Positions 8,113-17,532 of a stretch of DNA of 64,000 bases are shown here, in pieces; position 1 is the stretch's first letter, and every line of letters starts with the position of its first letter. The stretch is from Faeciplasma sp045660445 (lineage in GTDB: Bacteria; Bacillota; Clostridia; Oscillospirales; Ruminococcaceae), in assembly GCA_045660445.1 (NCBI GenBank), contig JAZRDR010000008.1, positions 1 through 64,000 on the forward strand. Direction: 5' to 3'. Below the pieces are notes generated by a model. It was not told the DNA's origin. It did not search any database and saw only the letters and a program-made list of their open reading frames with translations. The position numbers were made by a program, and so were the translations under genes.

Positions 8113-9342
8113 TTAATAGTTACTGCTTGTGTAATCCGCAATGCCGCCGATGCGTCTGAAATCATCAAAGAATGTGGGATATTTTCTTGCAACACATTCA
8201 ATGTTTTTGATGATAACGGTGTCCTGGCACATTGTGGACAAAATTGCCGCTGCCATCGCAACTCTGTAATCGGAATGAGTGTCGATCGTTCCTCCCTTAA
8301 GCTTTTTAACGCCTTCTATCTGGATGGCGTTTGTCAAGGCGGTTGCCTTGCCACCTACTGCGTTTATCATTTCACAAATTCGTGAAATGTATCCGCTGCA
8401 GTCGCTGTAATCAGTTTTTATGCCGGTTAGCAAGCTTGTTCCGTGAAGCGAGCAGGCATATACAGCAAGGATTGGAGCAAGGGTTATAATGTCATTGACG
8501 TCAATGTTAAAGCCTTTACAGTCACTTGCCTGTACATTTCTGATAATTTCGAAGATGACCTTCTCGGGCTGGGATGACATAGCGTCAAGCCCTGTTACTC
8601 GAATATTACTGGAGATAGCGTTTGCTACAACAAAGTTGGCTGCAAGCGAGAAGTCACCGCCAATCTCGGTATCTGCCAAGCTGTAACGCTGACCGCCACG
8701 AATGATGTAAACACCATTAGCGAAAGCCGTTGGGATTTTTGCCTCTTTTAAAATATCCGCGGTAAGTGCAGCGCCGGCACGTGAAGAATCCTTTGAAGAG
8801 ATGATTATCATGCTGTCGGTATCGTTATGAGGGAGCGAGAGCAACAGACCCATAATGCAGGAATAATTATCGGCATAATGTTCACCGGATGGGAATTCTC
8901 CCTTTACCGAGAAAGGCATTTTACCATTATAATTAAACTCGATGTCCTTGATGGATAAGAGTTTTAAAAGGCTTTCGAAGTCCTCATCAAGAAGAGCCTC
9001 GCTTCCCGAAAATGTTACGTTTATCTTATCAAAGCAACACACAAACGGAAGCATGAGCATTAAAGTCTCGTGAGATTCACGGCAGTCGATAAACACCTCG
9101 CGTACCGGATCGAATGAGTAGAAGATAACGTTGTTTCTCACTATCTCGAAGTGTGCTCCGGCCGCTTTAAGAGCGTCAAGAGTAGCACATACATCATCGG
9201 AAAAGTTTACATTTCGAACAGTAGAGGTAGTACCTCTTTCAGAAGAAAGAGCCGCACAAATCAATTTTCTGTGAGCCTCGAATTTCGAGGGAACAGCCGT
9301 GACTGTACCCAAAAGTTTTCTGGGGATTATCCTTATATCCAT
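8113..9342 (-). CDS. Degenerate EPSP-synthase-like protein (AroA homologue lacking key catalytic residues)
   Basis: 409 aa, the usual length of 3-phosphoshikimate 1-carboxyvinyltransferase, and colinear with it: PSKFEAHRKLICAAL (Lys20, Arg25), GGDFSLAANF, SDYRVAM (Arg360) and KYPTFFDDF. Several positions needed for catalysis are changed. In E. coli AroA numbering, Ser23 is Phe21, the GNAGT loop is ESHET, Arg124 is missing, the SSQ triad at 169-171 is NYS, Asp313 is Thr287, the KETDR motif is lost, and Lys411 is Arg. Both the PEP pocket and the proton-transfer Asp are affected. It sits 21 nt downstream of pcrA with a GGAGG site, not in an aro cluster. Either the function has changed or it is a decaying gene; the frame is intact, which favours a retained role. 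Confidence 0.8.
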   Translation of the reverse strand: MDIRIIPRKLLGTVTAVPSKFEAHRKLICAALSSERGTTSTVRNVNFSDDVCATLDALKAAGAHFEIVRNNVIFYSFDPVREVFIDCRESHETLMLMLPFVCCFDKINVTFSGSEALLDEDFESLLKLLSIKDIEFNYNGKMPFSVKGEFPSGEHYADNYSCIMGLLLSLPHNDTDSMIIISSKDSSRAGAALTADILKEAKIPTAFANGVYIIRGGQRYSLADTEIGGDFSLAANFVVANAISSNIRVTGLDAMSSQPEKVIFEIIRNVQASDCKGFNIDVNDIITLAPILAVYACSLHGTSLLTGIKTDYSDCSGYISRICEMINAVGGKATALTNAIQIEGVKKLKGGTIDTHSDYRVAMAAAILSTMCQDTVIIKNIECVARKYPTFFDDFRRIGGIADYTSSNY

Positions 9343-9363
9343 GTGTTAACCTCCGTGAGTATA

Positions 9364-11727
9364 TTAGATCTTTTTGATTTTTGCGAATGCGGCCATTATC
9401 TTTTTAGTGCCAACATTGTCGAATGCGACCTCCAGCATCGTGTCGCTGGACATTTTTATTGCTCTGACTACCGTACCCTCACCAAACACATTATGGGCAA
9501 CTCTGTCACCGACATTAAAGGTTTGTGCAGGAGCTTTCGGTGCAGAGGGTGCAGAGCTTTGGCGGGAAAGGCCGCCAAATCCGTTTTTGATAGGAGTTGG
9601 AGCACTTTGAGGTCTTTGGCGGTTGGTGTCAACAGGTTTGTGTTCGTAACTAACCTCGACATAATCCTTGGGAAGCTCATCGACAAAGCGTGAGGGGCGA
9701 TTGAAGCTTGTTGAGCCAAAGAGCATACGCTGAGAAGCACAGCTTAAGAAAAGATTCTTTCTGGCGCGAGTTATTGCAACATATGCTAAACGGCGTTCTT
9801 CTTCAAGATCTTCCTCTAAATCAATGCTTCGAGAGGATGGGAAGATGTTTTCTTCAAGTCCCACAACAAAGACGTTGTCAAATTCAAGGCCCTTTGCAGA
9901 GTGAACTGTCATTAAGGTTACGGCATCATCACTCGGATCCATGGAATCGACATCGGTATAAAGAGCAATTTCTTCTAAGAATCCTGAAAGAGAGGGCTCT
10001 TCGGCATTCATAGAATAGTTGACCATAGTGGATTTAAGTTCTTCAATGTTTTCAAGGCGTGTCATGCCTTCCTCGCCCTGAGATTTGAGCATATTCAAAT
10101 ATCCCGTCTTGTCCATGATCTCATCCAAAAGATCGGCAAGAGGCATGCTTTGAGAATAAAGCTTGAACTCATCAAACATAGCCGCCACGTCGCAAAGCTT
10201 GCTTGCGGCGCGGGAAAGCGCGGGGATATCACGGGCGGCACGCATGATGTTAAGCGCAGACTCGCCTAAGTCGGAAGATATCTGCTCAAGCATATCGACA
10301 GTTGCGTCACCGATTCCGCGCCTTGGCTCGTTTATAATTCGCTTTAAGCGGAGCATATCGGTTTCGTTATTAATGACACTTAAATATGCGATGATGTCTT
10401 TGACTTCCTTGCGGTCATAGAATTTAACGCCGCCGATAACACGGTATGTAATTCCGCTTGCAACAAGTGCACGCTCGATTGCATTGGACTGGGCGTTCAT
10501 TCTGTATAAAACAGCGTTATCCGAATATTTACCGCCTTTTTTAACGAAATCAAATATCTTGTTTGCGACAAATCGGGCTTCGCCCTGCTCGGTCGATGCT
10601 TTGTATAGATTAACAAGGCTTCCCTCGCCCGAGCTTGTCCAAAGCTTTTTGCCTTTTCTGCCCTTGTTATTTTTTATAACCTCGTTCGCGCAGGTGAGAA
10701 TATTCTGAGTCGAACGGTAGTTCTGTTCAAGTCTTATAACTTTGGCGTTATCGAACTGATGCTCGAAAGAAAGGATGTTTTCAATCGTTGCGCCGCGGAA
10801 TTTATAGATACTTTGGTCGTCATCACCCACAACACAGAGGTTTTTACGCTTTTGAGAAAGCATTGAAACCAAACGGTATTGCACCATGTTGGTGTCCTGA
10901 TACTCGTCAACAAGAATGTATTTATAAAGATTCTGATAGTGATCCAAAACATCAGGGAATTCTTCGAACAAACGAACTGTTAAAAGAATGATGTCATCGA
11001 AGTCGACGGCATTTGCGCTGACAAGGCGCTTCTGATATGCATCATATATTTTTGCATATTGCTGTTTTCTGTAATCGTTCGAGGCTTGAGCCATATACTC
11101 ATCAGGAGTTATCATAGATTCCTTGGCATGAGATATCTCGCCCAAGCAGGATTTTGGCGGATACATTTTATCCGACATATTAAGGTCCTGCAAGCAGGAT
11201 TTGATAACACGCTGAGAATCATCAGTATCGTAGATCGTGAAGCTCTTGTCATATCCGAGTTTTTCGATCTCGCGGCGAAGGATCCTTACACACGCAGAGT
11301 GGAATGTGGCAGCAGTAATTCCAGAAGCCTTATCGCCAAGCATTTGTGCCAAACGTTCTTTAAGCTCGCCTGCGGCTTTGTTGGTGAAGGTTATGGCAAG
11401 GATGTTCCACGGGTTAACGCAATCGACGGAAACGATGGATTTAAGTCTTTCACTGTCGGTTTCGATACCGTTTGCATAATCCTCTAAAAACTGTTCGTCA
11501 GCACGTGTGGTGCCTGCATATCTGACTTCGTCATAATAAGCGTTACCGAAATAGATCATGTTGGCAACGCGGTTTACCAAAACCGTTGTTTTGCCGCTTC
11601 CTGCGCCCGCTAAGATCAACACGGGACCGTTAACAGTAAAAACAGCTTCTCTTTGCATATCGTTAAGTCTTGAAAAATACTTGGCAAGAGCTTTTCTTTT
11701 TAAAGACAAAAATTCTTTATCAGTCAC
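9364..11727 (-). CDS. pcrA: ATP-dependent 3'-5' DNA helicase PcrA (UvrD/Rep family)
   Basis: Unwinds DNA during repair, rolling-circle replication and conflict resolution with RNA polymerase. 787 aa with superfamily 1A motifs: Q-motif LNDMQREAV, Walker A GAGSGKT (41-47), motif Ia ITFTNKAA, motif II DEYQD, motif III GDDDQSIYKFRGA, QNYRS, and motif VI VAITRARKNL. The C-terminal Tudor-like tail (GDRVAHNVFGEGTVV) is the RNA-polymerase-binding module of Gram-positive PcrA. About 40 extra residues (about 59-100, rich in Tyr, Asp and Glu) lie between Walker A and motif Ia compared with the usual spacing. First gene of the operon ending at 6158. Confidence 0.95.
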   Translation of the reverse strand: MTDKEFLSLKRKALAKYFSRLNDMQREAVFTVNGPVLILAGAGSGKTTVLVNRVANMIYFGNAYYDEVRYAGTTRADEQFLEDYANGIETDSERLKSIVSVDCVNPWNILAITFTNKAAGELKERLAQMLGDKASGITAATFHSACVRILRREIEKLGYDKSFTIYDTDDSQRVIKSCLQDLNMSDKMYPPKSCLGEISHAKESMITPDEYMAQASNDYRKQQYAKIYDAYQKRLVSANAVDFDDIILLTVRLFEEFPDVLDHYQNLYKYILVDEYQDTNMVQYRLVSMLSQKRKNLCVVGDDDQSIYKFRGATIENILSFEHQFDNAKVIRLEQNYRSTQNILTCANEVIKNNKGRKGKKLWTSSGEGSLVNLYKASTEQGEARFVANKIFDFVKKGGKYSDNAVLYRMNAQSNAIERALVASGITYRVIGGVKFYDRKEVKDIIAYLSVINNETDMLRLKRIINEPRRGIGDATVDMLEQISSDLGESALNIMRAARDIPALSRAASKLCDVAAMFDEFKLYSQSMPLADLLDEIMDKTGYLNMLKSQGEEGMTRLENIEELKSTMVNYSMNAEEPSLSGFLEEIALYTDVDSMDPSDDAVTLMTVHSAKGLEFDNVFVVGLEENIFPSSRSIDLEEDLEEERRLAYVAITRARKNLFLSCASQRMLFGSTSFNRPSRFVDELPKDYVEVSYEHKPVDTNRQRPQSAPTPIKNGFGGLSRQSSAPSAPKAPAQTFNVGDRVAHNVFGEGTVVRAIKMSSDTMLEVAFDNVGTKKIMAAFAKIKKI

Positions 11728-11920
11728 AATATATCCTCCGATAGAATCAAGTTTACATAATGATACTTAATAAGTATAGCACAAAATATCAGCAAATGAA
11801 ATAGAATTCTACAAAAATATTTAATTAAAATTTCATTAAGATTTGATTTTGGTATAGCTTTTTTGATAACAATATTGTATAATAAATATGTATAGATAAA
11901 TCAGGAAAGGATTGGTGCTT

Positions 11921-13171
11921 TTGAAGCTTTTCTCTGACAAAAAATATAACTTGATCTTGAGATACGTTATTATAGCGATAGTCATAACCGTTACGCTTAT
12001 TTTCACAATATTCCAATGGCATGACTTGAAATCGGTATTTTCCGCCATTGTTAAGGTGTTTGAGCCTGTTATATGGAGTGCTGTTTTGGCATTCATGATG
12101 AATCCGATAGTGAAATCGGTGGAAAAGTTCTTCTCGCGATTCATATTCAGGAAGAAAGCAAGACCGAAGCTTACAAGAGTGTTCGGAATTATTGTGGCAT
12201 CAATTGTTTTGATTGCTGTTATTGCGGCAATAATTTTGGCGATCATACCTGAAATCATTTCTAACATTCCCGGAATTTATGATGGATTGACAAACGACAT
12301 CATTCCTGCGGTTACAAACTGGGTTAATAAGACACTTGAAGACAACCCAAGTCTTGCTTCAATTGTTGAAAGCGAATTAAACGATTTGTCACTTAGCTTG
12401 CAGTCACTTTTAAGTTCGCTTGTCCCTCAGCTTACAAATCTTTTGTCGAGCGTATTTGACTTTGCAAACTCGGTTAAGAACTTTATCTTTGGGTTTATTT
12501 TGGCGATCTATTTCCTTTTCAGCAAGAACCAGCTTTCAGCTCAGGCGAAAAAGCTTATTGTTGCTATATTTAAAGAAGATGTTTACACAAAGATCTTTGC
12601 TCTTTCCTCGAATACAAACAGCGCTCTTTTAAACTTTATTTACGGCAAGCTGATCGACTCGTTTATAATTGGTTGTATTTGCTGTATAGGTATGCTTGTA
12701 TTGAGGATGCCTTATGTAATGCTCATCTCGATAATCATCGGTGTTACAAACATTATTCCCGTGTTTGGCCCGTTCATCGGTGGCATCCCCTGTGCTATAC
12801 TTGTTTTGATTGCAGACCCCTCGAAAACGATTTGGTTTATTTTGTTCATTTTGATCTTGCAGCAGTTCGACGGCAACATTTTGGGTCCCAAGATCTTGGG
12901 CAACAAGATAGGTCTCAGCTCATTCTGGGTGCTGTTTGCTATCTTAGTATTCGGAAGCATGTTTGGAATTGTAGGTATGATCATCGGTGTGCCGATATTT
13001 GCGGTTATATTCGACGTTGTAAGTGCAATCGTCAACTCGAGACTTAGACAAAAGGATATGCCGACAGATCATTCATACTACACCATGCCGGGAATTGACA
13101 TCGGCAAGGTTAAGGATGAAAGCGTTATATCCGAACCGCAGGAAACAGCTATTGAAAAAGCAGAAAAATAA
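11921..13171 (+). CDS. AI-2E family transporter (PerM/TqsA-like, formerly DUF20)
   Basis: About 416 aa with the family pattern: two N-terminal helices, a soluble amphipathic region (about 130-190), then five or six helices with GVTNIIPVFGPFIGGIP and the DGNILGPKILG motif before LSSFWVLFAILVFG. Members export small molecules or ions; substrates differ and cannot be told here. Possible starts are TTG 11912, GTG 11915 and TTG 11921. The last fits the AAAGGA site at 11906-11911 best (9-nt spacing). Single-gene unit, divergent from pcrA and followed by a terminator. Confidence 0.87.
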   Translation: MKLFSDKKYNLILRYVIIAIVITVTLIFTIFQWHDLKSVFSAIVKVFEPVIWSAVLAFMMNPIVKSVEKFFSRFIFRKKARPKLTRVFGIIVASIVLIAVIAAIILAIIPEIISNIPGIYDGLTNDIIPAVTNWVNKTLEDNPSLASIVESELNDLSLSLQSLLSSLVPQLTNLLSSVFDFANSVKNFIFGFILAIYFLFSKNQLSAQAKKLIVAIFKEDVYTKIFALSSNTNSALLNFIYGKLIDSFIIGCICCIGMLVLRMPYVMLISIIIGVTNIIPVFGPFIGGIPCAILVLIADPSKTIWFILFILILQQFDGNILGPKILGNKIGLSSFWVLFAILVFGSMFGIVGMIIGVPIFAVIFDVVSAIVNSRLRQKDMPTDHSYYTMPGIDIGKVKDESVISEPQETAIEKAEK

Positions 13172-13183
13172 ATATTAAAAGAT

Positions 13184-13214
13184 AATCCCCTCTTGAAAAA
13201 AGAGGGGATTTTTT
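13184..13214 (+). terminator. Terminator of the AI-2E transporter gene
   Basis: Perfect 10-bp stem AATCCCCTCT / AGAGGGGATT followed by TTTT on the plus strand, 13 nt after the stop codon. Confidence 0.88.
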
Positions 13215-13257
13215 ATTGGGTATATGAATGAAGCGAGTATCAAAAGTTCACAAGAAA

Positions 13258-14028
13258 TTAACTGTTGGGATTTTCACCCTTATAAACATGGTAATAGTCA
13301 AAATCAGCGTGGCCGCCTGCTTCAGCAGTTGAGTAATAGTATAAACCTGTGCGATAGCCGGTGAAAAGATCGAGATCATAACTCATTGTGAAGCCCTTGC
13401 CGAGCTTTATCCACTCAACACCGTCAAGAGAATAGTAAAAACGTGCCTGATCCTCGGTTGTGATCTTTGCGTTTTCATCAATATTAGAGAAACGATATTC
13501 TATCTTAAGATAGATCTCGTTCTGATCGATAACATCTTCGTTGATTATTTCCCCGCCGTTAACGCGATGGCGAGTTTCAAAGTATACTTTCTTTGTTCCG
13601 TCTTCGTCGACTTTTACACCGATAAGACCTGCCCAGGTCTGCAAGGCAGTAATACCTGCATGGTCACCAGGCTTGAGTGCTGAAGCATCGAGCTTGACTT
13701 CCGTTGTGCTGTAAGGGCCTTCTACACGCTGAGTAAGGGTGTTCTGTGCGTGGAACATATCTTTTTCAGTCTTTTCGGTTGTTATTCTGTAATAACCGGG
13801 GCGTTCTGTTACCGACCAATTATCTTCATCGGGATTATGGTTAAACTGCCAGCAAAGGCCGAGTTTGTTTTCGGTATAATCAAACTCGTCATCAGCCATG
13901 AAGGTGCTTTCCGTCCAGGATTTTTTATCGGACATAACTTCAACCTCAACAGCGGCATCGCCGTTTTCGCCCATCATGGGCCACCCGTCTTCCCAAGTTA
14001 CGGGCTGCAAAACAGGGATTCTCCCCAC
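13258..14028 (-). pseudogene. C-terminal part of the interrupted GH43 enzyme (concanavalin-like accessory domain)
   Basis: About 256 aa in the same frame as the upstream GH43 gene, separated only by the TAG at 14041-14043 and four sense codons (Asp-His-Gly-Ala). The join in intact homologues reads FQDHGAVGRIP, so this is the direct continuation and not a separate gene. The open frame begins with a GTG that is simply the Val of that motif and has no ribosome site. The segment contains the last propeller strand (PVLQPVTWEDGWPMMG) and a beta-sandwich like the C-terminal domain of GH43 xylosidases, with the typical RFYYSLDGVEWIKLG and FTGYRTGLYYY strands. It is probably untranslated unless the stop is read through. 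Confidence 0.75.
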
Positions 14029-14040
14029 AGCGCCGTGATC

Positions 14041-14961
14041 CTAGAACAAAAGAGCATACCAATCACCGTCAAGCGTTTGGACGATGCCTCCCTGAGCGAC
14101 GCCGTTACCGTAATAACCCATAGAATCGCAGAGAACGACCTTGCCCTCCCAACCATCTAAGAGCTTTTTAGATCTGAATACAAGCTCGCAACGAGCGCAG
14201 TCGCCGTTTGTGGCATATGAGATCATCGTGATGTAATAATATTCACCGATTTTATAGATGTGCGCACCTTCGGCACCTCCTAAACCCTCGCAGATGCCCG
14301 TGTTAAAGAGGAGCTGATCGACACCGCCCTGTTTAACTTTTGAACAGTCAGGCTCAAGCTCGGTGATGTGGACGTTGCCCGCACCGTAGACTACGTATAC
14401 TCTGCCGTCATCGTCAAATAAAAGGGTTGCATCATGGAACACACGGTTGAAGTCATATCTGATCCAATCGGGGTTTTCGATATCCTGAGTTTTAAAGATA
14501 TAGGATTTACCTTGATCGAGGCAGGCAAACAAAACATAGAAATATCCGTCGTGATAGCGGATACAAGCCGCCCAGGAGCCCTGACCGTAACACTCGTTGT
14601 CGCCAACGAGATCGGTTGCAGGGGTGTTCTCTATGGTATCATAAACATATCCGACCATTTCCCAATGGGCAAGGTCAGTTGATTTCATTATCGGGACACC
14701 GGGTGTGTAATACATCGTGGTGCTTACCATATAGTATGTATCCCCTACTCTGATAATATCAGGGTCGGGGATATCCGACCAGATGAGAGGGTTATTTACC
14801 GTGATCTTGTTCGTATTGTTGTTTATGATATCTTCATCTATAATGTCATCCATTAATGGTGTTGTATTTTCACAGCCCGCAAAAAGTAACATAATAAGAC
14901 TTAGGCATAAAGCAAGTGAACCAAATCTTTTAATAAAAGTAGTGTTCCAAGTTACTTTCAT
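14041..14961 (-). CDS. GH43 glycosidase lipoprotein, N-terminal part, ended early by an in-frame TAG
   Basis: 306 aa. Signal peptide with lipobox LFAGC (Cys30), an Asn/Asp-rich linker, then a GH43 five-bladed propeller. The catalytic set is present: general base Asp in DIPDPDIIRV, pKa-tuning Asp in VFHDATLLF, and general acid Glu in GGAEGAHIYKI. The family removes arabinofuranose or xylose from xylan fragments. Translation stops at a TAG where homologues have a CAG (Gln) codon in the FQDHGAVGR motif, so the last blade with its conserved His and the accessory domain are lost. One C-to-T change explains the break. The start has an AAAGGA site. TAG is an ordinary stop in this genome (for example at the ends of cls and spoIVA), so recoding is unlikely. 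Confidence 0.85.
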   Translation of the reverse strand: MKVTWNTTFIKRFGSLALCLSLIMLLFAGCENTTPLMDDIIDEDIINNNTNKITVNNPLIWSDIPDPDIIRVGDTYYMVSTTMYYTPGVPIMKSTDLAHWEMVGYVYDTIENTPATDLVGDNECYGQGSWAACIRYHDGYFYVLFACLDQGKSYIFKTQDIENPDWIRYDFNRVFHDATLLFDDDGRVYVVYGAGNVHITELEPDCSKVKQGGVDQLLFNTGICEGLGGAEGAHIYKIGEYYYITMISYATNGDCARCELVFRSKKLLDGWEGKVVLCDSMGYYGNGVAQGGIVQTLDGDWYALLF

Positions 14962-15042
14962 ATTGATGTTCCTTTCAAATAAATGTTACTAATAATATAC
15001 ACGATTATTGGCAACGGATACAAGTATTTTCAGGAAAAAATA

Positions 15043-15075
15043 ATTAGGGGTACGGAAAAAACCGTACCCCTTAAT
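15043..15075 (-). terminator. Terminator of the pgk-tpiA-gpmI operon
   Basis: 10-bp perfect stem AGGGGTACGG / CCGTACCCCT with an A6 loop at 15046-15071, followed on the minus strand by AATTATTTTTT. It lies just after the gpmI stop codon. Confidence 0.85.
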
Positions 15076-15082
15076 ATTTTAA

Positions 15083-16651
15083 TTAGAGCATGCTGTCTTC
15101 CCAGCAATCGGGAGCTTCAAGACCGAAGAGGGTTGCAACTGTGGGAGCCACGTTTGCAAGGCCATATTCGCCGTCCTTGATCACATATTCCTTAGAGTTA
15201 TCATAGATGATGAAAGGAACCTTATTAAGAGAGTGAGCTGTTCTTACAGCAACCTCGCCCTTCTTGTTCTTTTCAAGCATTTCATCAGCATTGCCGTGGT
15301 CAGCGGTGATGAGAACTGTGTAACCAAGCTCGTCAGCAACCTTTAATACTCGTGCAAGACCGATATCAACGGACTCAACGCCGATGATGGTAGCGTCAAG
15401 GTTACCTGTGTGGCCAACCATGTCGCCGTTAGGATAGTTGCAGCGGATGAAGTCATAGTTGCCGCTTCTCATAGCAGCGATAACATCATCAGTAACCTCT
15501 GCGGATTTCATCCAGGGACGTTCATCGAAGGAAACCTTATCAGAAGGGATTTCGTTGAAGGTTTCAAGCTCTTCAGAGAACTTTTCAGACTTGTTACCGT
15601 TCCAGAAGTAAGTAACGTGGCCGTATTTCTGGGTTTCGGAAACAGCGTACTGACGCAAGCTGTTTGCAACCAAGAGTTCGGACAATGTATTCTTGATTTC
15701 GGGAGGATTTACGAGGAACTTTTCGGGAAGCTTAAGGTCGCCGTCATACTGAAGCATACCGGCATATACTACCTTGGGAGCGTTTCCTCTGTCAAATACA
15801 GTGAAATCAGCCTGATCGAATGCCATGGACATTTCGATAGCTCTGTCGCCGCGGAAGTTAAAGAGAACAACGCTGTCGTTATCTAAGATCTTTCCAACAG
15901 GCTCGCCGTTTTTAGCAATTACGAATTCAGGAAGATCCTGGTCGATAACGCCGAGTTCTTCACGATAGGTGTTGATAGCATCGGTTGCAGTTTCAAACTG
16001 TCTGCCCAAGCCGTGAACGTGAGTGTCCCATCCAAGCTTGACCATATCCCAGTTAGCTTCGTATCTATCCATTGTAACCTTCATTCTGCCGCCGCCGGAA
16101 GCGATGCAAGCATTGAAGGTGTCGTCGTTCAAGGAAGCCATGTGAGCTTCTAAAGCATCAACATAAGTAAGAGCCGAAGTTGCGGGAACGTCACGTCCGT
16201 CAAGCAAAACGTGGCACTTAACCGAGTTTACGCCCATTTCCTTAGCCTTGGTGATCATCTGCATAAGATGAGAGATATTCGAGTGAACGTTACCATCTGA
16301 AAGCAAACCGATGAAGTGAAGTGTGGAATTATTAGCCTTGCAATTGTCAACAAGTTCGTTCCAGGTTGAGGATGCAAACATCTTGCCCGATTCGATAGAT
16401 TCGTTAACGAGCTTTGCACCCTGAGAATAGATCTGGCCACAGCCAAGAGCGTTATGTCCAACTTCAGAGTTGCCCATGTCATCATCAGAAGGAAGACCGA
16501 CAGCGCTGCCGTGAGCCTTAAGCTTGGTGTTGGGGCATTCCTTTAAAAGCTTATCAAGTGTGGGAGTGTTCGCAAGAGTGACAGCATCGCCAAGGCCGGT
16601 TACGGAATAGCCAATACCGTCCATAACAATTAATACAATAGGTTTGATCAT
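15083..16651 (-). CDS. gpmI: 2,3-bisphosphoglycerate-independent phosphoglycerate mutase
   Basis: Interconverts 3- and 2-phosphoglycerate in lower glycolysis; cytosolic and usually Mn-dependent. 522 aa, typical length. Visible signatures: metal-binding VMDGIGYS at the N-terminus, phosphoserine motif DDMGNSEVGHNALG, DGRDVPATSA, the FNFRGDRA segment and C-terminal TADHGNADEM. Third gene of pgk-tpiA-gpmI, 21 nt after tpiA, with a terminator downstream. gap and eno are not in this window. Confidence 0.96.
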   Translation of the reverse strand: MIKPIVLIVMDGIGYSVTGLGDAVTLANTPTLDKLLKECPNTKLKAHGSAVGLPSDDDMGNSEVGHNALGCGQIYSQGAKLVNESIESGKMFASSTWNELVDNCKANNSTLHFIGLLSDGNVHSNISHLMQMITKAKEMGVNSVKCHVLLDGRDVPATSALTYVDALEAHMASLNDDTFNACIASGGGRMKVTMDRYEANWDMVKLGWDTHVHGLGRQFETATDAINTYREELGVIDQDLPEFVIAKNGEPVGKILDNDSVVLFNFRGDRAIEMSMAFDQADFTVFDRGNAPKVVYAGMLQYDGDLKLPEKFLVNPPEIKNTLSELLVANSLRQYAVSETQKYGHVTYFWNGNKSEKFSEELETFNEIPSDKVSFDERPWMKSAEVTDDVIAAMRSGNYDFIRCNYPNGDMVGHTGNLDATIIGVESVDIGLARVLKVADELGYTVLITADHGNADEMLEKNKKGEVAVRTAHSLNKVPFIIYDNSKEYVIKDGEYGLANVAPTVATLFGLEAPDCWEDSML

Positions 16652-16672
16652 GTTTAAATATCCTTTCAGCTA

Positions 16673-17443
16673 TTAACCGTTGGTTGCAGCGTTGATAATG
16701 GTTGCGAAATCGGGAGCCTTTAAGGAAGCACCGCCGATGAGGCCGCCGTCAACGTTGGTCTTGGAAAGAAGCTCTGCAGCGTTTGCAGCGTTCATAGATC
16801 CACCGTACTGAATTGTAACAGCTTCTGCAGTTTCGGTACCGTAAAGAGATGCAAGCACGTTTCTGATGAAGAGGCAAGCTTCTTCAGCCTGGTCAGCAGT
16901 TGCTGTCTTGCCAGTGCCGATTGCCCAAACGGGTTCGTAAGCGATGATGGTCTTCTTCAAATCTTCAGCGCTGATGCCTGCAAAGTCAAGCTTGATCTGC
17001 TTAGCCAAAACTTCTTCGGTGATGTTAGCTTCGCGTTCCCACAAAAGCTCACCAACACAAACGATGGGCTTAAGTCCTGCTTCAAGAGCAGCCTTAGTGC
17101 GAAGGTTAACGGTTTCGTCGGTTTCGCCGAAGTACTGTCTTCTTTCAGAGTGGCCGAGAACAACGTACTGAACACCGAGTTCTGCAAGCATATCAGCAGA
17201 AATTTCGCCGGTGTATGCACCGCTCTTTGCGAAATGGCAGTTCTGAGCGCCAACGCAAATGTTTGTGCCCTGAGTGAGTTCAAGAGCAGTTTCAAGGTTA
17301 GTGAAAGGTACGCAGATTACAACGCCACAGCCTGCATCTGCAGCCAAAGGCTTAAGTTCCTCGATAAGAGCCTTAGCTTCGGGGCGAGTCTTATTCATTT
17401 TCCAGTTGCCGGCGATTACTGCCTGACGGAGATTCTTGTTCAT
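16673..17443 (-). CDS. tpiA: Triose-phosphate isomerase
   Basis: Interconverts dihydroxyacetone phosphate and glyceraldehyde 3-phosphate. 256 aa, normal for the family. N-terminal AGNWKMNKT with the catalytic Lys, catalytic His in VLGHSERRQYFGE, catalytic Glu in AYEPVWAIGTGKTAT, and the phosphate-binding IQYGGSMN and GLIGGASL loops. It lies 89 nt after pgk, with a stable hairpin in the gap, and 21 nt before gpmI. Confidence 0.96.
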   Translation of the reverse strand: MNKNLRQAVIAGNWKMNKTRPEAKALIEELKPLAADAGCGVVICVPFTNLETALELTQGTNICVGAQNCHFAKSGAYTGEISADMLAELGVQYVVLGHSERRQYFGETDETVNLRTKAALEAGLKPIVCVGELLWEREANITEEVLAKQIKLDFAGISAEDLKKTIIAYEPVWAIGTGKTATADQAEEACLFIRNVLASLYGTETAEAVTIQYGGSMNAANAAELLSKTNVDGGLIGGASLKAPDFATIINAATNG

Positions 17444-17486
17444 TATAAAACATCCTTTCGAGTTATAAAAAATGTCCGACTATTCA

Positions 17487-17513
17487 AAACGGAGCAAAAT
17501 TAATGCTCCGTTT
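17487..17513 (-). promoter_or_regulatory. Intercistronic hairpin between pgk and tpiA
   Basis: Perfect 10-bp inverted repeat AAACGGAGCA / TGCTCCGTTT with a 7-nt loop. On the minus strand it is followed by only a short T stretch (TTTTG), so it is a weak terminator or an mRNA processing or stability element that could set pgk above tpiA-gpmI expression. Confidence 0.5.
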
Positions 17514-17532
17514 GAAAAAAGTCAATTATAAA

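Noticed and set aside
14041..14043. TAG recoded as an amino acid
   Set aside because: TAG ends other intact genes here (cls, spoIVA), so general recoding is unlikely; a point mutation is simpler.
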